DNA of 64,000 bases from Linanthus parryae (GCA_023055425.1 JALGPY010000009.1:18869775-18933774); one strand, 5' to 3'; shown: positions 22,853 to 35,852, counted from the stretch's first letter. Notes: generated by a model not told the origin, from the letters alone. Translations and numbers: made by a program.

Positions 22853-25626
22853 TAGAGCTGCATACCGATTCGGTTAAACATGCGGTTTCGGTTAAAATTG
22901 AACAGGTTTAACCGACCGGTTCCAAACCGGTAACCGAACCGTGGATGAGGGACCGAAGTTGAGCCGGATCTGGAGATGTATCGGGTACGGTTCGGTTGCA
23001 TGAAATACGGAACCGGAACTGGAACCGTCGGTTCCAACCGATTTTTTCTAAAAAGATGAACGTTATGTGTAGTCACATCACCCTCAGGCGGGTCAGTAGC
23101 CGTTACTTCGGCCCGTTGGTTTTTTTTCTCACCTCCCTCCCCTCCTTTACTCTTCTATAAATACGCTACACATTCAACCATTTTTTCTCACTCAAACACT
23201 TCCATACTCTTCATACTCTCAAACTCTCTCAAATTTTCAAGTTCCAAAATTGTGAGCATTCCTCCTCCAACATTGTGAAACATTTCTCTCGTTCATCATC
23301 AATTGTGAAGCAAAAAATCTCACTCTCCTCCATCCTAACTTCTACACATTCGGCATTCCTCCTCCAAGATTTATTCTTGGAGTTTGTAAGTTTTATTTTT
23401 AGTTGTGCATTTTACTTGTCTTAGTTCTTGTTATTTGTTATCTATTTGCTAAATATATTTTTTCTTCTCTTTCTAAGAAAAAATGTCATCCTCTCGTAAT
23501 ATACAAATTGATCTTAGTGACATTGAACAAGTAATTGGCGTATGTGCCGATGTTGGTTTTTGGTGTAGAAGAAAATGACCCGACACTATGTGCAAATAAA
23601 AGAACTCGTCAATGTTCTAAAAGAAGTTTGGTGCAAAATTTTATGAAAAAAGTAGAGGATGGAGTAGACGATAAAGGTATGCCCAAATTTAAAGCCGTTT
23701 GTAATCTTTCTCAAAAAAGATATGTATATTACCAAACCGGTGGATTAGGAACAATGAAAAAACATTTGCAAAAAGAACACGGCCTTTTGTTAGATACACC
23801 CACCGTAGGTTAACCGCTTCTCCAAACGCAATTAGGATATGACGCACAAGGTAACTTAGTTCCTTTTATATATGATGGTGTGAGGGTACAAAAAGCACTA
23901 GCTCATTATATCACCGCTACCGAAAAACTTATTAATATGGCCGACGACGAAGAGTTTGATAGATTAATTACTACCACGTTTTGTCCGAGCTACAAGCACA
24001 TAGGTAGAAATACTACTAGGAATGATATAATTTCTTTATATAATGAGAGGAAAGCGGAAATTATGCAAACTTTTTTAAATACGATTTTACAATTGCTTGC
24101 ACATCCGATATGTAAACCGGTAGAAATAATAATGGATATATTTGTGTCACCGCACACTATATTGACCCTTATCACACGTGTTTTAAATGAATGTGACAAT
24201 TCAATTTCTGTTTCCCATTATGATTGGAGAGTTGGGGACGCCTTAAGAGGTTTTCTTGAACCAATTTATACCGCAACTAATCTTCTTTCGGGTGTTTATT
24301 ATCAAACTACGAACCAAGTTATTCCACAACTATGGTTTATAAGTTGTGCTTTTAAAGAATATAGGAATAATATTGTTTTAGGAGATGCAATTGCGCCTAT
24401 GGAAGCAAAATTTCTCAAATATTTTGAGAACATCCATATGATTTTTTGTTTGGCAAGTATTTTTGACCCAAGGTCTAAGGATGAAACCCTAGAGTTATGC
24501 TACAAAACATTTCGGAAAACATGACTACCGATTTTCAAACTCTAGTGATATCACCATCTTTTCAAGAAGTTAAAAAAACTATTAATGTTTTTTATGAAAA
24601 ATATGTTAAGTTTGGTATTGGTAAGCAAGCTTCTCAAGCATCATTGAGTGATCCAAGGGGTAAGAGTAAGACAAAACTTGGTTCTTTATTTAAGAGTAAA
24701 CAATCCACCCCCACCGGAGCTAATTGCGTCTCGGAATGGTTGTTGTACCTTAATAGTCATTAGTTCTTACAACAATCCGCGGAAGAACTAGAAAATCTAG
24801 ATGTACTCGATTGGTGGAAACAATATGAACCCCAGTACCCGATTGTTTCTATTATGGCGCGTGATATACTAACCCCTCCCGCTTCTACAGTGCCTTCAGA
24901 ATCAACTTTTAGTGCAGGTAAACGAGTGTTGTCGGAAAAAAGGTTGTGTCAAACTTCGGAGATGTTGGAGGTTCTCATATGCTCAAAGGATTGGAGCGAT
25001 GCCGCCAAACGCATACAACACATACGCCCTTTGGACGTGGCCATGATCAAATTATTCCAAACATTAGGATTAGGCGAGGACACTCCACTAGATCAAGACG
25101 CCTAGGCTACAAGATGAAAAATGAAGACTTTTATTTTTATTCATTTCAATAAGTTTTTAATAGTCAATGTGAGTTAAAAAAAAATGCAAATGATAGATGG
25201 TTGAGTGAGTGCCAACCTAGTTGGGATGCACTTACACTATAGTGATGCAATTTTTTCTAACATTTTTTTTATTTTTTTTTGATGAATATTTTTTATTTTA
25301 ATTAATAAAATAAGTTTATTTCCCTTTTTTATTATTTCTCCGAGTTTAATTGTTTACATGTTTTATATCGCACAAACAACCCGTAAAAAAACAAGGAAAA
25401 AAAAATAGGCCATAACCGGTTTACGACCGGGACCGAACCGAATAAAACCTTCGGTTTCGGTCCACGGTGCCGGTCCGGTTCCAGAAATATGCATTTACCG
25501 GTTCAATTTAACCTGAACCGATAACCACCCTTTGACCGAAAAACCGAACCGAGAACCGACCAGTTTTGGCTTAACCGGTTCGGTTTAACCGAATATGGTT
25601 TAACCGGGACCGAATATGCAGCTCTA
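22853..25626 (+). mobile_element. hAT transposon, defective
   Basis: Terminal inverted repeats TAGAGCTGCAT...ATGCAGCTCTA are followed inward by many subterminal AACCGGTTCGGT-like repeats in both orientations. ACTAGAAT (22845-22852) and ACTGTAAT (25627-25634) are a decayed 8-bp target duplication, 6 of 8 identical. The interior holds one transposase gene on the plus strand, broken in several places. At 2.77 kb it is somewhat shorter than typical autonomous plant hATs, consistent with an internal deletion. Confidence 0.88.
23483..25105 (+). pseudogene. hAT transposase, broken, with internal deletion
   Basis: A cut-and-paste transposase of the plant RICESLEEPER-like hAT group, acting in the nucleus on the element's ends. 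The likely start is the ATG at 23483; the frame shifts near 23540. Then come a BED-finger-like segment with the KKHLQKEH histidines but a degraded cysteine pair, a stop at 23811-23813, and the conserved HIGRNTTRNDIISLYNERK block. Directly after EIMQTF (about 24075) the sequence jumps to the late RNase H-fold region (DWRVGDALRGFLEPIY, SGVYYQTTNQVIPQLWFIS), so the segment with the first catalytic aspartates is gone. A frameshift near 24500 and a TAG at 24761-24763 follow. The C-terminal hAT dimerisation motif (LDVLDWWKQ...VPSESTFSAGKRVLSEKR) is well kept. It cannot make an active enzyme. Confidence 0.88.
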
Positions 25627-25634
25627 ACTGTAAT

Positions 25635-27060
25635 ACTGATGTTCCTTGCGCTGTTTGGTTTAAACTGGTTCACCTTCGTTTTTATTTTATTGCTTATGTT
25701 GTCTCCTTATTTTATTTCTGCTCTCTGTAGAAGGCAGTGGTTGTTGATGTTCTTGTGAGTTCTTATATCTGTGGCTGGCAAATTTAAAATGGATGACCCT
25801 TAGATATGCAAGGTCTCCCGGAACATGAGTTTCTTGGCATTCCAATGAGTACTGATGCTTCATAGTGGCCCTAGACACCCAACAGAAAAATCAAAAGCGA
25901 GGTGCTACTTTGACCAAGTTGTTAGGTCTTCCTGTGAACTTCATACAGTTTAAATAGCATATGTACTCAATGAATTTCTGTAGTATTTGTTCTTGTGTTT
26001 GTGTGGTCTCGATTTGGTTTTGGTCATAGTGAACCTGTCGGGTTCCAAATCTTTCAGGCGGCTCCCCCTCCCCTACCCCCAATGAATTAGAAAGAGGACG
26101 ACGACGATGAAGAGAAGAAGATAGAATCCAACCCTGTAATTGATAAGAGAGAAATTACACTTAACAACCTATAATTACCACTCCCACTAATAGAACAACT
26201 GATCTGTTGCTAACTCTTGGACATTAAACTTGGACCCCAAAGGGTTCTACTTAACCACACTTGGCTTCCCTTCTTTATTCTTGTCAGCCTCGTCAAGATA
26301 AACGTGGTTGTAGCCATCTATCATTACCATCTTTCCTGACTTCGTAATTGTCACTTTTGGCTAGGTCCCGTCGGTACACCTTATAGTTGCATTGAATTTA
26401 TCTCCTGAAGTAGTACGTTATGTTTTACAAATAGCATGCCTAGGCAATACGTATAAGAACTCTTTCCCTCCGCTTGCCAAAGATTTGATTCGATATCGCA
26501 ATGCATGTTAATTAATCTATATCCTCCCCTTGCCTCCATCACGATAACTTCCTTTGTCACTATCCCGCTTCCACGATGTATAGCATCCCATTCCTATTAC
26601 TCCTTTCAAGTCATTGTATGCACATATGTGTTGTGTCGACCCTCCCATCGATAGTTTAATCGCCTCATAACAACGCTTCCTCGATCTTATCTTGATACTT
26701 TCACAATTTCCTTGTTTCAATGACTCACCTTTCTCAATGATGGTTATCCGCACCGAAATTATGTCTTCGCATATCTTGATGTTCCAACTCTTGACATACT
26801 ACTCACAACTCGTCTCTATAAACTCCTTAAACTCACCGACTGTCACCAGGATGTCATGGTTATTTTGATCTCATTCTTCGCAACGCATTATATCTTCACA
26901 ACCTCTTTCTAGTTATTGACAATCCCATAAAACTGCCCTAAATTCCGAAACCTTTCCATCCCTGCCTTTATGTCATAATCCCCATTCATTTCACTAACAC
27001 TCTATCCCTCTATACTAACCATTCCATTCTCAACTTGCTTTATAATCCTGAAAATTTTCC
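25635..27060. other. Decayed sequence, weak minus-strand coding trace
   Basis: Mostly unrecognised. On the minus strand around 26160-26400 a coherent reading (VTITKSGKMVMIDGYNHVYL) is interrupted by TAG codons. It loosely recalls a FLYWCH-like pattern, but I would not assign it. The remainder has no feature I can support. Confidence 0.25.
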
Positions 27061-28257
27061 ATAAGGGAATTTTAGTAATTTAACCTATATTATAATATAT
27101 TTATTTATAGTTTTCTGTAAACATAGTAAGTACTCATTTATAATTGTTTTAATAAACTAATTCTTTTAATTTTTTTTATAATACTATTTTATTGTAAATA
27201 ATAAGTTATTATTAATTCTAAATTATTTGTTTCGTAAATTTTTATTGAAATATAAATATTTACGAATTTTTCAAAATCTAATACTCGAATTTCTTATTAA
27301 ACCATCAGTCCAAAGTTTGTTATCAGTCAACTTTTGTTTTATCAGTTGAATTCAGTTTTGTCAGTCGGATTTTGTTTGTCTGTCTATTTATCATTCAAAT
27401 TATTTTTATCAATTTTTTTTATTAATTCGTTTTCGTACTGATTATTTATCGCGCTTCGAATTTTTCGTCGCGTGTATATTTTAGTCGTGTACCAAAATAC
27501 GAGTCGCATATTAACCATTCGACGCCTAATTTATCGTTCGTCGAGTTTTAAATTTATGCCGCTTTTATATTTATTTTTAGCAGCATTTTAATATTTTATG
27601 TGTTCTTTCCGCATCAAAACCACCACGTAAACTAGTGACTCCGCCACACCGAATCATTTTCTCTCTCCCATCAAATCTCTAATTTTCCTTCTCCTTTTCT
27701 TCTTCGGCCTGGCCTTCCTCGACACCACCGTACCTGCAACAACCCCCATGCTCACCAGCTACACCTACTTTCCTCTCCCCTCCCATCACCGTCACTCACT
27801 TCTTGACCTCTTTTCTCCTCCTCGTTATCTTCTTCTCTTTTCTCCCTCGGCAACACCAACAAAACTCCCCAATATCTCCTCCTCTTCCTTCTCTGCAACT
27901 CCCTGCAGCCACCACTTCACACCACTGCCTTAACCTCCTCTTCCCTTCCTCTCGACAAACCCACAACAACAACAACCAACACCACCACCGTAGCCATCAT
28001 CACCATAACCACCACCATCGAGCTCCACCACCACGGTCACCTCCTCTTCTTCTCCACCTCTCTGCATCTTTGTCTCTTTTCTCTAGTTTTGATCGAACAA
28101 AACCCAGCCCGCCACCATCACCGAAGCCACAACCAACCCCAACACCATCACCACCATTATCGACCGCCAACATCAGCACCTGAAACTCCCCTCTCTTCTC
28201 CACTCCTCGCCTTCTCTCTCTCTCTCTCTGAGCTAGCCCTACAACACCAGTAGAGAC
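27061..28257. other. AT-rich stretch followed by C-rich low-complexity tract
   Basis: 27061-27420 is strongly AT-rich; 27630-28250 is dominated by CTCC and CACCAC words, encoding only low-complexity Pro/His/Ser/Thr frames (HHHHNHHHRAPPPRSPP) without domain structure. I treat it as low-complexity DNA, possibly from the LTR or leader of an older element. Copia D begins right after it. Confidence 0.4.
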
Positions 28258-29779
28258 TGTTGGAAAAATGGTATTTGAACAAACATTTTGTAACCGTGTT
28301 CGAGCTCGGTTTTAATACGGCTCATTTAAGAGTTAACAACTCAAATGCATCTTCTTAAAGTGGGAAACTTGGTGGTTGTTTTGGTAACTCATTCGTCAAA
28401 GGCCATTAAGAAATGAATGATCAAATCGAGCTCTCGAAATGAGTCCATGCGCAACTAATTGTGTTGAGAAGGAAAAGAAAACCACATCTTGGTTCAAGGG
28501 AGAAACTTAAGTGCTTATTTACTTAAAGGTTGGAATATAGGGCTCACCCTTTGGGTGGAGCAATTTATTGCAGGAGAGAGGATCTAGACAAATGTTGAAC
28601 CACCACACACGCGCGCGCGAGCTCTGCCGCCGCCCATCCTACCGACTCGTCTCGATCTCGGGTTCAGGCACGGGTCGGGCCGTGACGTAGTGTAGGCCTA
28701 TATATTTGTTTGAGTCGGAAAGTAATAATTATTTTAATTAACATAATTATTTTGTTAATTAGCATAACAGTTGCAACCGTTCTGTTCAAATTCTGAACAG
28801 CTAACGATTACAACCGTTCAAGGCCAACCGCCACTTTCTGTCTCAGTAAAACCCATTATCTTCTCCAGTTTCAACACAATCAAAATACAGTATTCTCTCT
28901 ACCAACAGCAGAAAAATTTCTCGACCAAGTTTTGGTTCGCCGAGCTTGGTGGTTATCGTTAGTGAGTTTTATTTACAGTGCTTATTTAACTTGTATTGAT
29001 TACTTTTAGAGAAACTTCGTCGCCATAGTTAAAAAATTTCTAACAATCTTAAAACACATATTATGATTTTGTAATTTAATCTACACAAAATTAATTTCTG
29101 GTATCTGTTTCCGAATTTGTCCTACAATCTGCTCCTATTTCTATTTCTTCTATTCTTGCTGTTTTACAGTTTGAAGTGCGTAAGTATGTAGTCAAACTGG
29201 ATCAAATATAATCTAGAAGCGAAGGGGGGGGGGATTTTCAAAGCTTTGAAACCAATTTCAAAGATTTGAACTAACACAGACGGTTTTATAAGCCTCTGAA
29301 AGTTTTTAAGACTTTGAAAGGCTTTTCAAAGCCTTGAACTTATCTTGTGTTGAAACAGTTTTGTAAGCAAGTGAAGTACTGAAATGAAAGAACTGGACAC
29401 AAGAATTTTTTCGAAGTTCGGCCTTGAAAAGTACTACTCGATGTCTGAAGTATCTAACCCTTCTACGATTTTAATAACTTCTCATTTATCTCTAGTTAAT
29501 CCCTAGATATCAGGCCTAAGAGAATTGCCTTACTCTTATACCAGCATGTGGTTCTCTGCTAACCTATCTAGTACAGCTTCAACTATTTGATACAATAAGA
29601 ACCCCAGTTGTTCCACTTAAACAACTCTACTAAACTAGAATATAGAAGATTTAGGAAGATTTCTAATGAATATACATTTTAAGCACAAGATGAACACTGA
29701 GAAGACAGTGAAGCTATGAAATCTTAGAAGTATTCTTCTGAATTTGGAGTGGCTTGAGTAATCTGAATTGATATCCTTC

Positions 29780-30407
29780 TGTGCACAAGAGATTCCGGCG
29801 GGGAGACCTCCGTGTACACCGTAAGTAGAGAATCAGAGATAGCACAGGAAGAGTTGGGTTGTGTGTAGGGAGAGAGTAAGGCAGTAGTAATGTCTGAGAG
29901 AGAGACAGAGGTTTGACAGAGCTTCCGCGTATGGCTAGTGTGTTCTCCTTTGTATGGAAAGGTTAACGTCCTATATATAACGGAGAATGTGACCGTTGCA
30001 GTGTGGTTAATGCGCCCATCAATGGCGGCTTAATTAGCTTAACCGCAACGGCACGTTCGTCCGCCTATATAGGGACCGTTACAGCACGTTATGCGCGAAT
30101 ACCGGAACCGTTATGAGGTTGACCGAGTTTGACCGGATTAACCGGGTTTAAGGAGCTCGTGCCATAGATCTCTCAATCGCAGTTACTAAAAGTCGCGCGC
30201 GGGCTTGGATCGCACGCGACAGGACTTACTCTAGCCTCCAAACCACTAAGTCCCTACAAGTCCCGTGCAGTGGTATGCGAGGGCCCTGTCTCGCAGCCCC
30301 CACATGGATCAGCGCGGCTGGTGATCCAGTGTGTGTGGAGCACAATATGGTGTGCTGGATGGTTGCCACGTGGCCAAGATTTGTCAGCTCAGAAAGCACT
30401 ATCTACA
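29780..30407 (-). repeat. 3' LTR of the Tat element
   Basis: On the minus strand it reads TGTAGATAGTGC...TTGTGCACA. A TATATATA box on the minus strand lies at 29971-29980. The polypurine tract AAAGGGGGCTAA (minus strand, 30408-30422) directly precedes it in element sense. Confidence 0.93.
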
Positions 30408-31149
30408 TTAGCCCCCTTTCTGCGCGTGAAGACTCATAGCTGTATAGACTTCCATGCGCGGAAACCAACATGCGCGTCGCCGCCACACACCAATTCAAAC
30501 ACGAGTAAATTCAGCCCCCGTGCGTGCCATTATGACCTAAAACCCCTAGAGTCGTGCCGTCTGGCCTTTAGGGTTTTAGGCGTGACGTCAGCTTGTCCTG
30601 TGATTGCGCGATTCGACGGTGACGGTTGCGATTCGACTACTGAAAGGACGCAACCCTTCATTGTTTTTGGATAAATACTTTGTACTCTCCATTGTTGCAA
30701 AGCATCACTTCTTTCTCTTAAAGTGAATGATACCCGGAAGTCTTCGAGAGCATATTCAGATAATCAATCACCAGTTCAGAACTGCAAATCGTCTTCTTCA
30801 ACTGTGTGTATCCAAGCAGGCTTCACGGAAACAAGGTTGGCCTTGTTCAATTTCGATTTAAAATACTAGTATATGCTTCGAACTGCGTTGGATCTGCAAA
30901 CCCATTATCTGCTGAAAAACTTGTAAAGGGACTCACAATCTTTGAATTCAATTTCGATTTAATCCCCCAATGATAAGGACCCTGAATGTAGGGCTTTTGG
31001 AATCTCTGATAATGCAAACAATTCCAATCCCTAATTTCTGAAATTGATACCAGAAACTGTTCATCTTTCTTCCCATAGATCTTGAATCTCGAAATTCAAA
31101 CTGAAGTGTGGCATATTTCTCCCCCCTTTTTTCTTGCTCTTCCGCAGGA
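30408..31149 (+). promoter_or_regulatory. Promoter and 5' leader candidate for the antisense gene
   Basis: Between the polypurine tract and the antisense gene's ATG there is a TATA-like ATAAATA at 30671-30677 followed by pyrimidine-rich sequence with a CTTTCTCTT phrase. The bases just before the ATG, TTTTCTTGCTCTTCCGCAG, form a strong splice acceptor, so a leader intron probably precedes the coding start. No protein is encoded here. Confidence 0.45.
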
Positions 31150-34100
31150 ATGGCCAAGACAAAAGGAACTAAACCCACCAAGGAGGACGAAGAGATACCT
31201 GATCTTCCGCAAGCTTTGTGGCGAAAAGCCCCCTATCTGGGTGGCAAAGACTTCTACCACGCGAGGGTTAAGGCAAAGAAACTGCCTGCTTCTGTCCCCA
31301 ATGAGGGATTGCTAACGTTGACTCCTCCAGTTAACTCAGCCTTGCTCGAGTTGATTGGCTGCGAGGACGTGGTTCGATTGAGAATCGAAAATGGGTACTT
31401 CCCATATGCTGCGATTTCCGCGCAAGCTTTTGTCCAGAAATTGGACTACATGGATGAGTGGATTGACCATGTGTTGACCGATCATGCTGCGAACCTCAAT
31501 GAGGCCGGCGTATACTTCGCCGTTCATGCTATGAAGGGTGCTGCCGTGAAGCTGGACCAGTCCATGCTTCTAAATCTTCTTTCCCGCTACTCGCCTGCGA
31601 CTCACACTTTTCACTTTGCTGAGTTCGAGGCCGCCCCCACACTCGAGGACGTGCATATGCTGTATGATCTATCTCCCATGGGTGAGGTGGACCCTTTGAG
31701 TCCCTTGAGGACGGATGCGGAGATCGCTTTGTACACGCAGATGGAGGAGTGCCTATCAGAGGTAAAGAAAATCTCCACCCGGTGGACCACTACCAAAGCC
31801 TTTCCTAACTGGCAGTTGGTTGATACGTCTGCGAAGAATACTTGAAACAAATGGGTGCAGTACTTCTTCCGTGACTACGCGAACAGCAGCATTACCAAGA
31901 AGCTTCTGAGTCAAGACCCAGAGGCCAAGAATTACGTGGAAGGTAAAGGCTATCACTTGACCCTTTGTGCTTTCCTCTGTGCCTGGCTGTCGAGGTACTT
32001 AATCGATGGTCACCCGCACGATGGGGTCTTTTACCAAGTTCTGCCGCTCGCTGTGAAACTGGCCCTTGGCCAGAAAGTCGCACTCGGACCCTTGGTCTTG
32101 GGCACATTGTACTACAGATTGGATCAGCTGGTTGTGGCCATGAAAGAGTCTCGTGGCCGCCTCGACATACTGACCTTCGTCAACATTGCCTTCTTGACGA
32201 TGTGGGTCTTTGAGCGGTGGCCTTCTTATGCCCCAACTGCTTCCAAACCCAACAAGTGGTGTCCCCCAGGCGAGGTGGAGGAGCGTAACAGCGGCAGAGC
32301 TGCGAGGTGGTTCGAAGCGAACATTACCAAGTGCGTTTGGAGCCTGATATGCGACAACCGGCGAGAGTTCGTTGCCAGGCCCTATGTCGTGCGTATTGAG
32401 AACGTGCGATGGTTTCCAAAGCTGTACCCTTCTAAGGGTATTTTCTTCTCAGAAGAGTCCCTCTTTGAAGAGGGATCGCATTCCCATGAGCGCTATCGCG
32501 AATTCTTTTGCTGGTGCCTGCGAGGTTCCCTTCTTGCCCTCGCAGAGCATATTCGTGAGCTCGCGCCAAGGTATGAGAGGATTACTGTGGATGTTGACCC
32601 CACTCGAGTTTCTCCCCAGTTCGGCTTTGATGCAGTGGCACCCTCAATCTGGCCACGGTCCATTATCAGAGGTTGCTATAAGCGCTTGCTAACAAAGGAG
32701 TGCAAAACAGTCTTTATGAACAATCTTCCTTTTGAGCAGCCTGCAGGTAACCGCGAGGGTGGTTGTTCCAAGAACTGGCTCGCATACTGGATCGCCCAGC
32801 ACGTCAGGTTTGAGACGCAGTCGGCTCCTCAGCCAAGCAGAGCTCCTTTGATCAAAATAAACTCTTTTCCGTTTCGTCCCAACTGCAGTCTGGACGAGTC
32901 TCAATATGGTTGCTACTCATTGTTGGATCATGAGAACCATTTGTGCCCTGGCGTCATTCTGGATGAAAAGATTGCCGCAGTTAAGAAAGGCGACTCGCAT
33001 GTCCTCAGATATAGCGAGACTTTTGCTAAGGTAAGCAACTTCTTTTGCATGTGTTTAACTTCTTGATTTTCTCATATTGACATCTTTATTCTACACTGCT
33101 TGCTGTAGTGTCATGTGCGGAGGTTCGCATCTGGCGATCGTTCCAAGTCGCTGGTTAACACTATTGTTACCACAAGAAGACAAGGACAGTCGTTCCTGCT
33201 AGCATCGAGGATGGATCCTGAGGTCGAAACCAGGATTCGCGCAGTCATGAACGCTTTTGCTGACTCGCTGATAGATAATGCTCCGGCCTCATCTCCACCC
33301 AGAGATAATCCGTCTCCTCCAGCGACTGCAGCGCCGAGAGCGAAGAGACCCAGGCAAAAGGGAATTACAATATCTTCCCCTAGAAGCGCTCCAACTTCCC
33401 CTCCAGCGAGGTCCCTTTCTGCCAAGGACAAAGGCAAAGGTCGCATGCCTAGTAGAGCGCGGAAGGAGCTCGCAGTAGAGACCTTCGTTCCATTCGGCCA
33501 GGAGGAAGAAGAGGAGATGCGGGAGCCCAGAGAAGGTGATGAAGAAGAAGAAGAAAGAGCAAATGTGATACATGAGGAAGAGTCAGGAGGTACCTCCATC
33601 ACGTTTCCCTTCTCATTATCGTAATTCTTTTTCAACTCGATCTTGAACCAATCGTTTCTTCGCAAATGATGATGATGATGATGAGACCATCGGTGGCCTT
33701 TTGGCCAAGAGACAAAAGAGGGATGCTCATTCTGGCATTCCGGACGAACCCATAAGCGAGGACGTTCTTGCCGAGTCCAGGAAGACAGCCGCGGAAGCTG
33801 CTGAAAGGAGAAGGCAGCGAGAAGAGGAGGAACTCGAGCGTGTGAGGCAGCGGAGCCTCGAAGAGAAACATGTTGACGACTTAGTGCGTCCAGCTGATGA
33901 GGAAGATGTGCTTCCCGAAGAGGTGGCTCCTCAATTTGAGGAGGAGGATGCGGCTCCAGAAGAGGATGCAGCAGCTTTGGAGCAAGCCCAAGCGGATTTT
34001 GAAGAAATCGCAGGCGGCAATAAAGGTGAGATTTTTAATCTCGCAGTAACTTATCGAGATGTTGTAGTGGGTGCATTAAAGCATGGTGTGTCAAAAGCTG

Positions 34101-35441
34101 ACATTCGCCGTTGGCTAGTAGGCAAGTGCGGTGAACCCTCAGGTAATCACTTGATCGATATGCATGAACTAGACTTAACAACTCGAATCATAGTCATGAC
34201 TAGTTTCTTCACGTCCCAGGTCACGCTCATTTTAAAGACATGCTTAATGAGGACACACTAATAGGGCATGGTTCCACGTCTTTAGTGTATGACGAAGATA
34301 CTGCAATCCCACCGTCGCGTGGAGGTGCTTGCTCTTAGCTTTAGCAAAGATAGTAAAATAACGTACAATACGAGTTACCTCATACTATCGCGTTTTGTAT
34401 CGCAGGCGATGCTGATGAACCTGTGCTGGAGCAAAGAAGTCAGCCTTCTGCGTCCTATGTTCCGATTCCGAGTTCCCATACTGAGAAGCCCGTCGCAGCT
34501 GCTGAATATGCAGGAGAGCCTCTTGAGGACATCATCGAACTTTCTGATGATGCCGAAGCTGACGCTGTACTAATGGAGGAAGATGCCCATGCTGGCGCTG
34601 AGGAAGTAAGAACACGTACCGTTGATGCTACCGCATCTGAGAGTGTCCCTCGCCAAGCAACTTCGGCTGCCACTATGCCTCCAGCGATGACTGAGTCGGT
34701 CCTGCGTGGAGCTTTTGGGGCTCGCAGGTCGGGGCTGAGATCGCAACTGGTGCGGCTTATACTCTTCCTCCTAACTATGAGGAGTTAGAGCTCGCAGCTG
34801 ACAGGAGGGCTATGGAACGAGGACAGTCCTCAACCACGCCTGCCACTCGCATTCCTTCTCTTCGTGAGATCCTTGAAGGAACTGGTAAGTCGTGGTTTGC
34901 TGTTTGCATCTCGCATTATTCATTTGCGAGTTTGATAGCATAACTTAGCTTTGACATTGCTTTAGGTTTGAAGCAAGCCGATGTGGAATGGCTAGTTCGG
35001 ATGCGCCTCACCTACCCCCAATCATTTGTGAGATCTCTGGAGATAGGGCCCTTTGACAGAAGGCTGTTTCTTACCGAGGCCATTTGGATTTTGGAGCAGC
35101 TGTCTGCGGCCACGCCTGCGACCATTTCTGCTCAGAGTGCTGAATTGCTTTTTGGCATGTGCCAAAATCTTCTGACTAAAGTTCAAGGCAGGCTGGGTTT
35201 CAAGTTTCTTATGAAAAGAGTTACTTTGATCCGCGCAGCCGTAACTTTGAAACTCGGCCACCAAAACCTCGCAGCTGAGAAGCAGAAGGTGGAGCAGCAA
35301 AAGCAAAAGGTTGAAGAGGCTCTGAAGCTCTATCATGAGATGAATGCCAAGTGCGAGAAATTGAAGCAAGAAGTGGAGCAGGTAGAGAATCTGAGCCGTC
35401 AGTTCACCCCTCATGACTTTTTGATCAAGAATTTACTTTGA
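31150..35441 (+). pseudogene. Antisense plant-mobile-domain (PMD) gene of the Tat element, five exons
   Basis: The modelled gene opens at ATG 31150. Exons: 31150-33030, 33109-33589, 33666-34025, 34406-34884, 34966-35441; phases join consistently. Exon 1 carries the aminotransferase-like plant mobile domain hallmark near residues 145-172 (RYSPATHTFHF...PTLEDVHMLYDL). Exons 2-4 are acidic, basic and proline-rich linkers; exon 5 ends in a coiled coil (AAEKQKVEQQKQKVEEALKL). PMD proteins occur in Tat elements and in cellular MAIN/MAIL1; their role in transposons is unknown. Damage: an in-frame TGA at 31843-31845, AA instead of AG at the intron 2 acceptor (33664-33665), and a one-base frameshift around 34690-34740 in exon 4. 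Splice sites and codon-like sequence are otherwise well kept, so decay is recent. Confidence 0.85.
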
Positions 35442-35852
35442 CTTTTGAATTTGAAAAGTGGCAAACAGATAGCTGGAACATTAATGTAATGCTGAAACAT
35501 TAATGTAATGTTGCTAGGGTTTCTCCCCCCTTTTTTTTAACAAAAGAATCGACATGCCCGTTTTGCCCTTTCCGGGATTTGATGGAATATCTCTGTGCAT
35601 ATCCAATTATGACATCAGCAATTGATATTCTGCTTGATTTTCGCGCTAATTTCTCATAAGATAAGCACGCTTTTCTTGGGAAGTCCATCCGAATAATGAC
35701 CATCCGTCATTAATCAGGATACGCAACTGAATCGTCGTAGCCTTTAGTAGAGTAATTGATCGTTACCGCTTTTCAAGGCGTAAGTGATTGACCTTACCCT
35801 CTTTTCGAATTCTGCTGACTCATCTTGGTAACTGAAGAGTCTCCACAAGGTC

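Noticed and set aside
27803..28183. 126-codon Pro/His-rich ORF
   Set aside because: Pure low-complexity CACCAC/CTCC sequence; open in several frames by composition alone.
30270..30674. 134-codon plus-strand ORF
   Set aside because: Runs across the inner half of the Tat LTR and out past the polypurine tract; a shorter version exists in the other LTR, so it is a by-product of LTR sequence.
35022..35414. 130-codon minus-strand leucine-rich ORF
   Set aside because: Shadow of the coiled-coil exon of the antisense PMD gene on the opposite strand.
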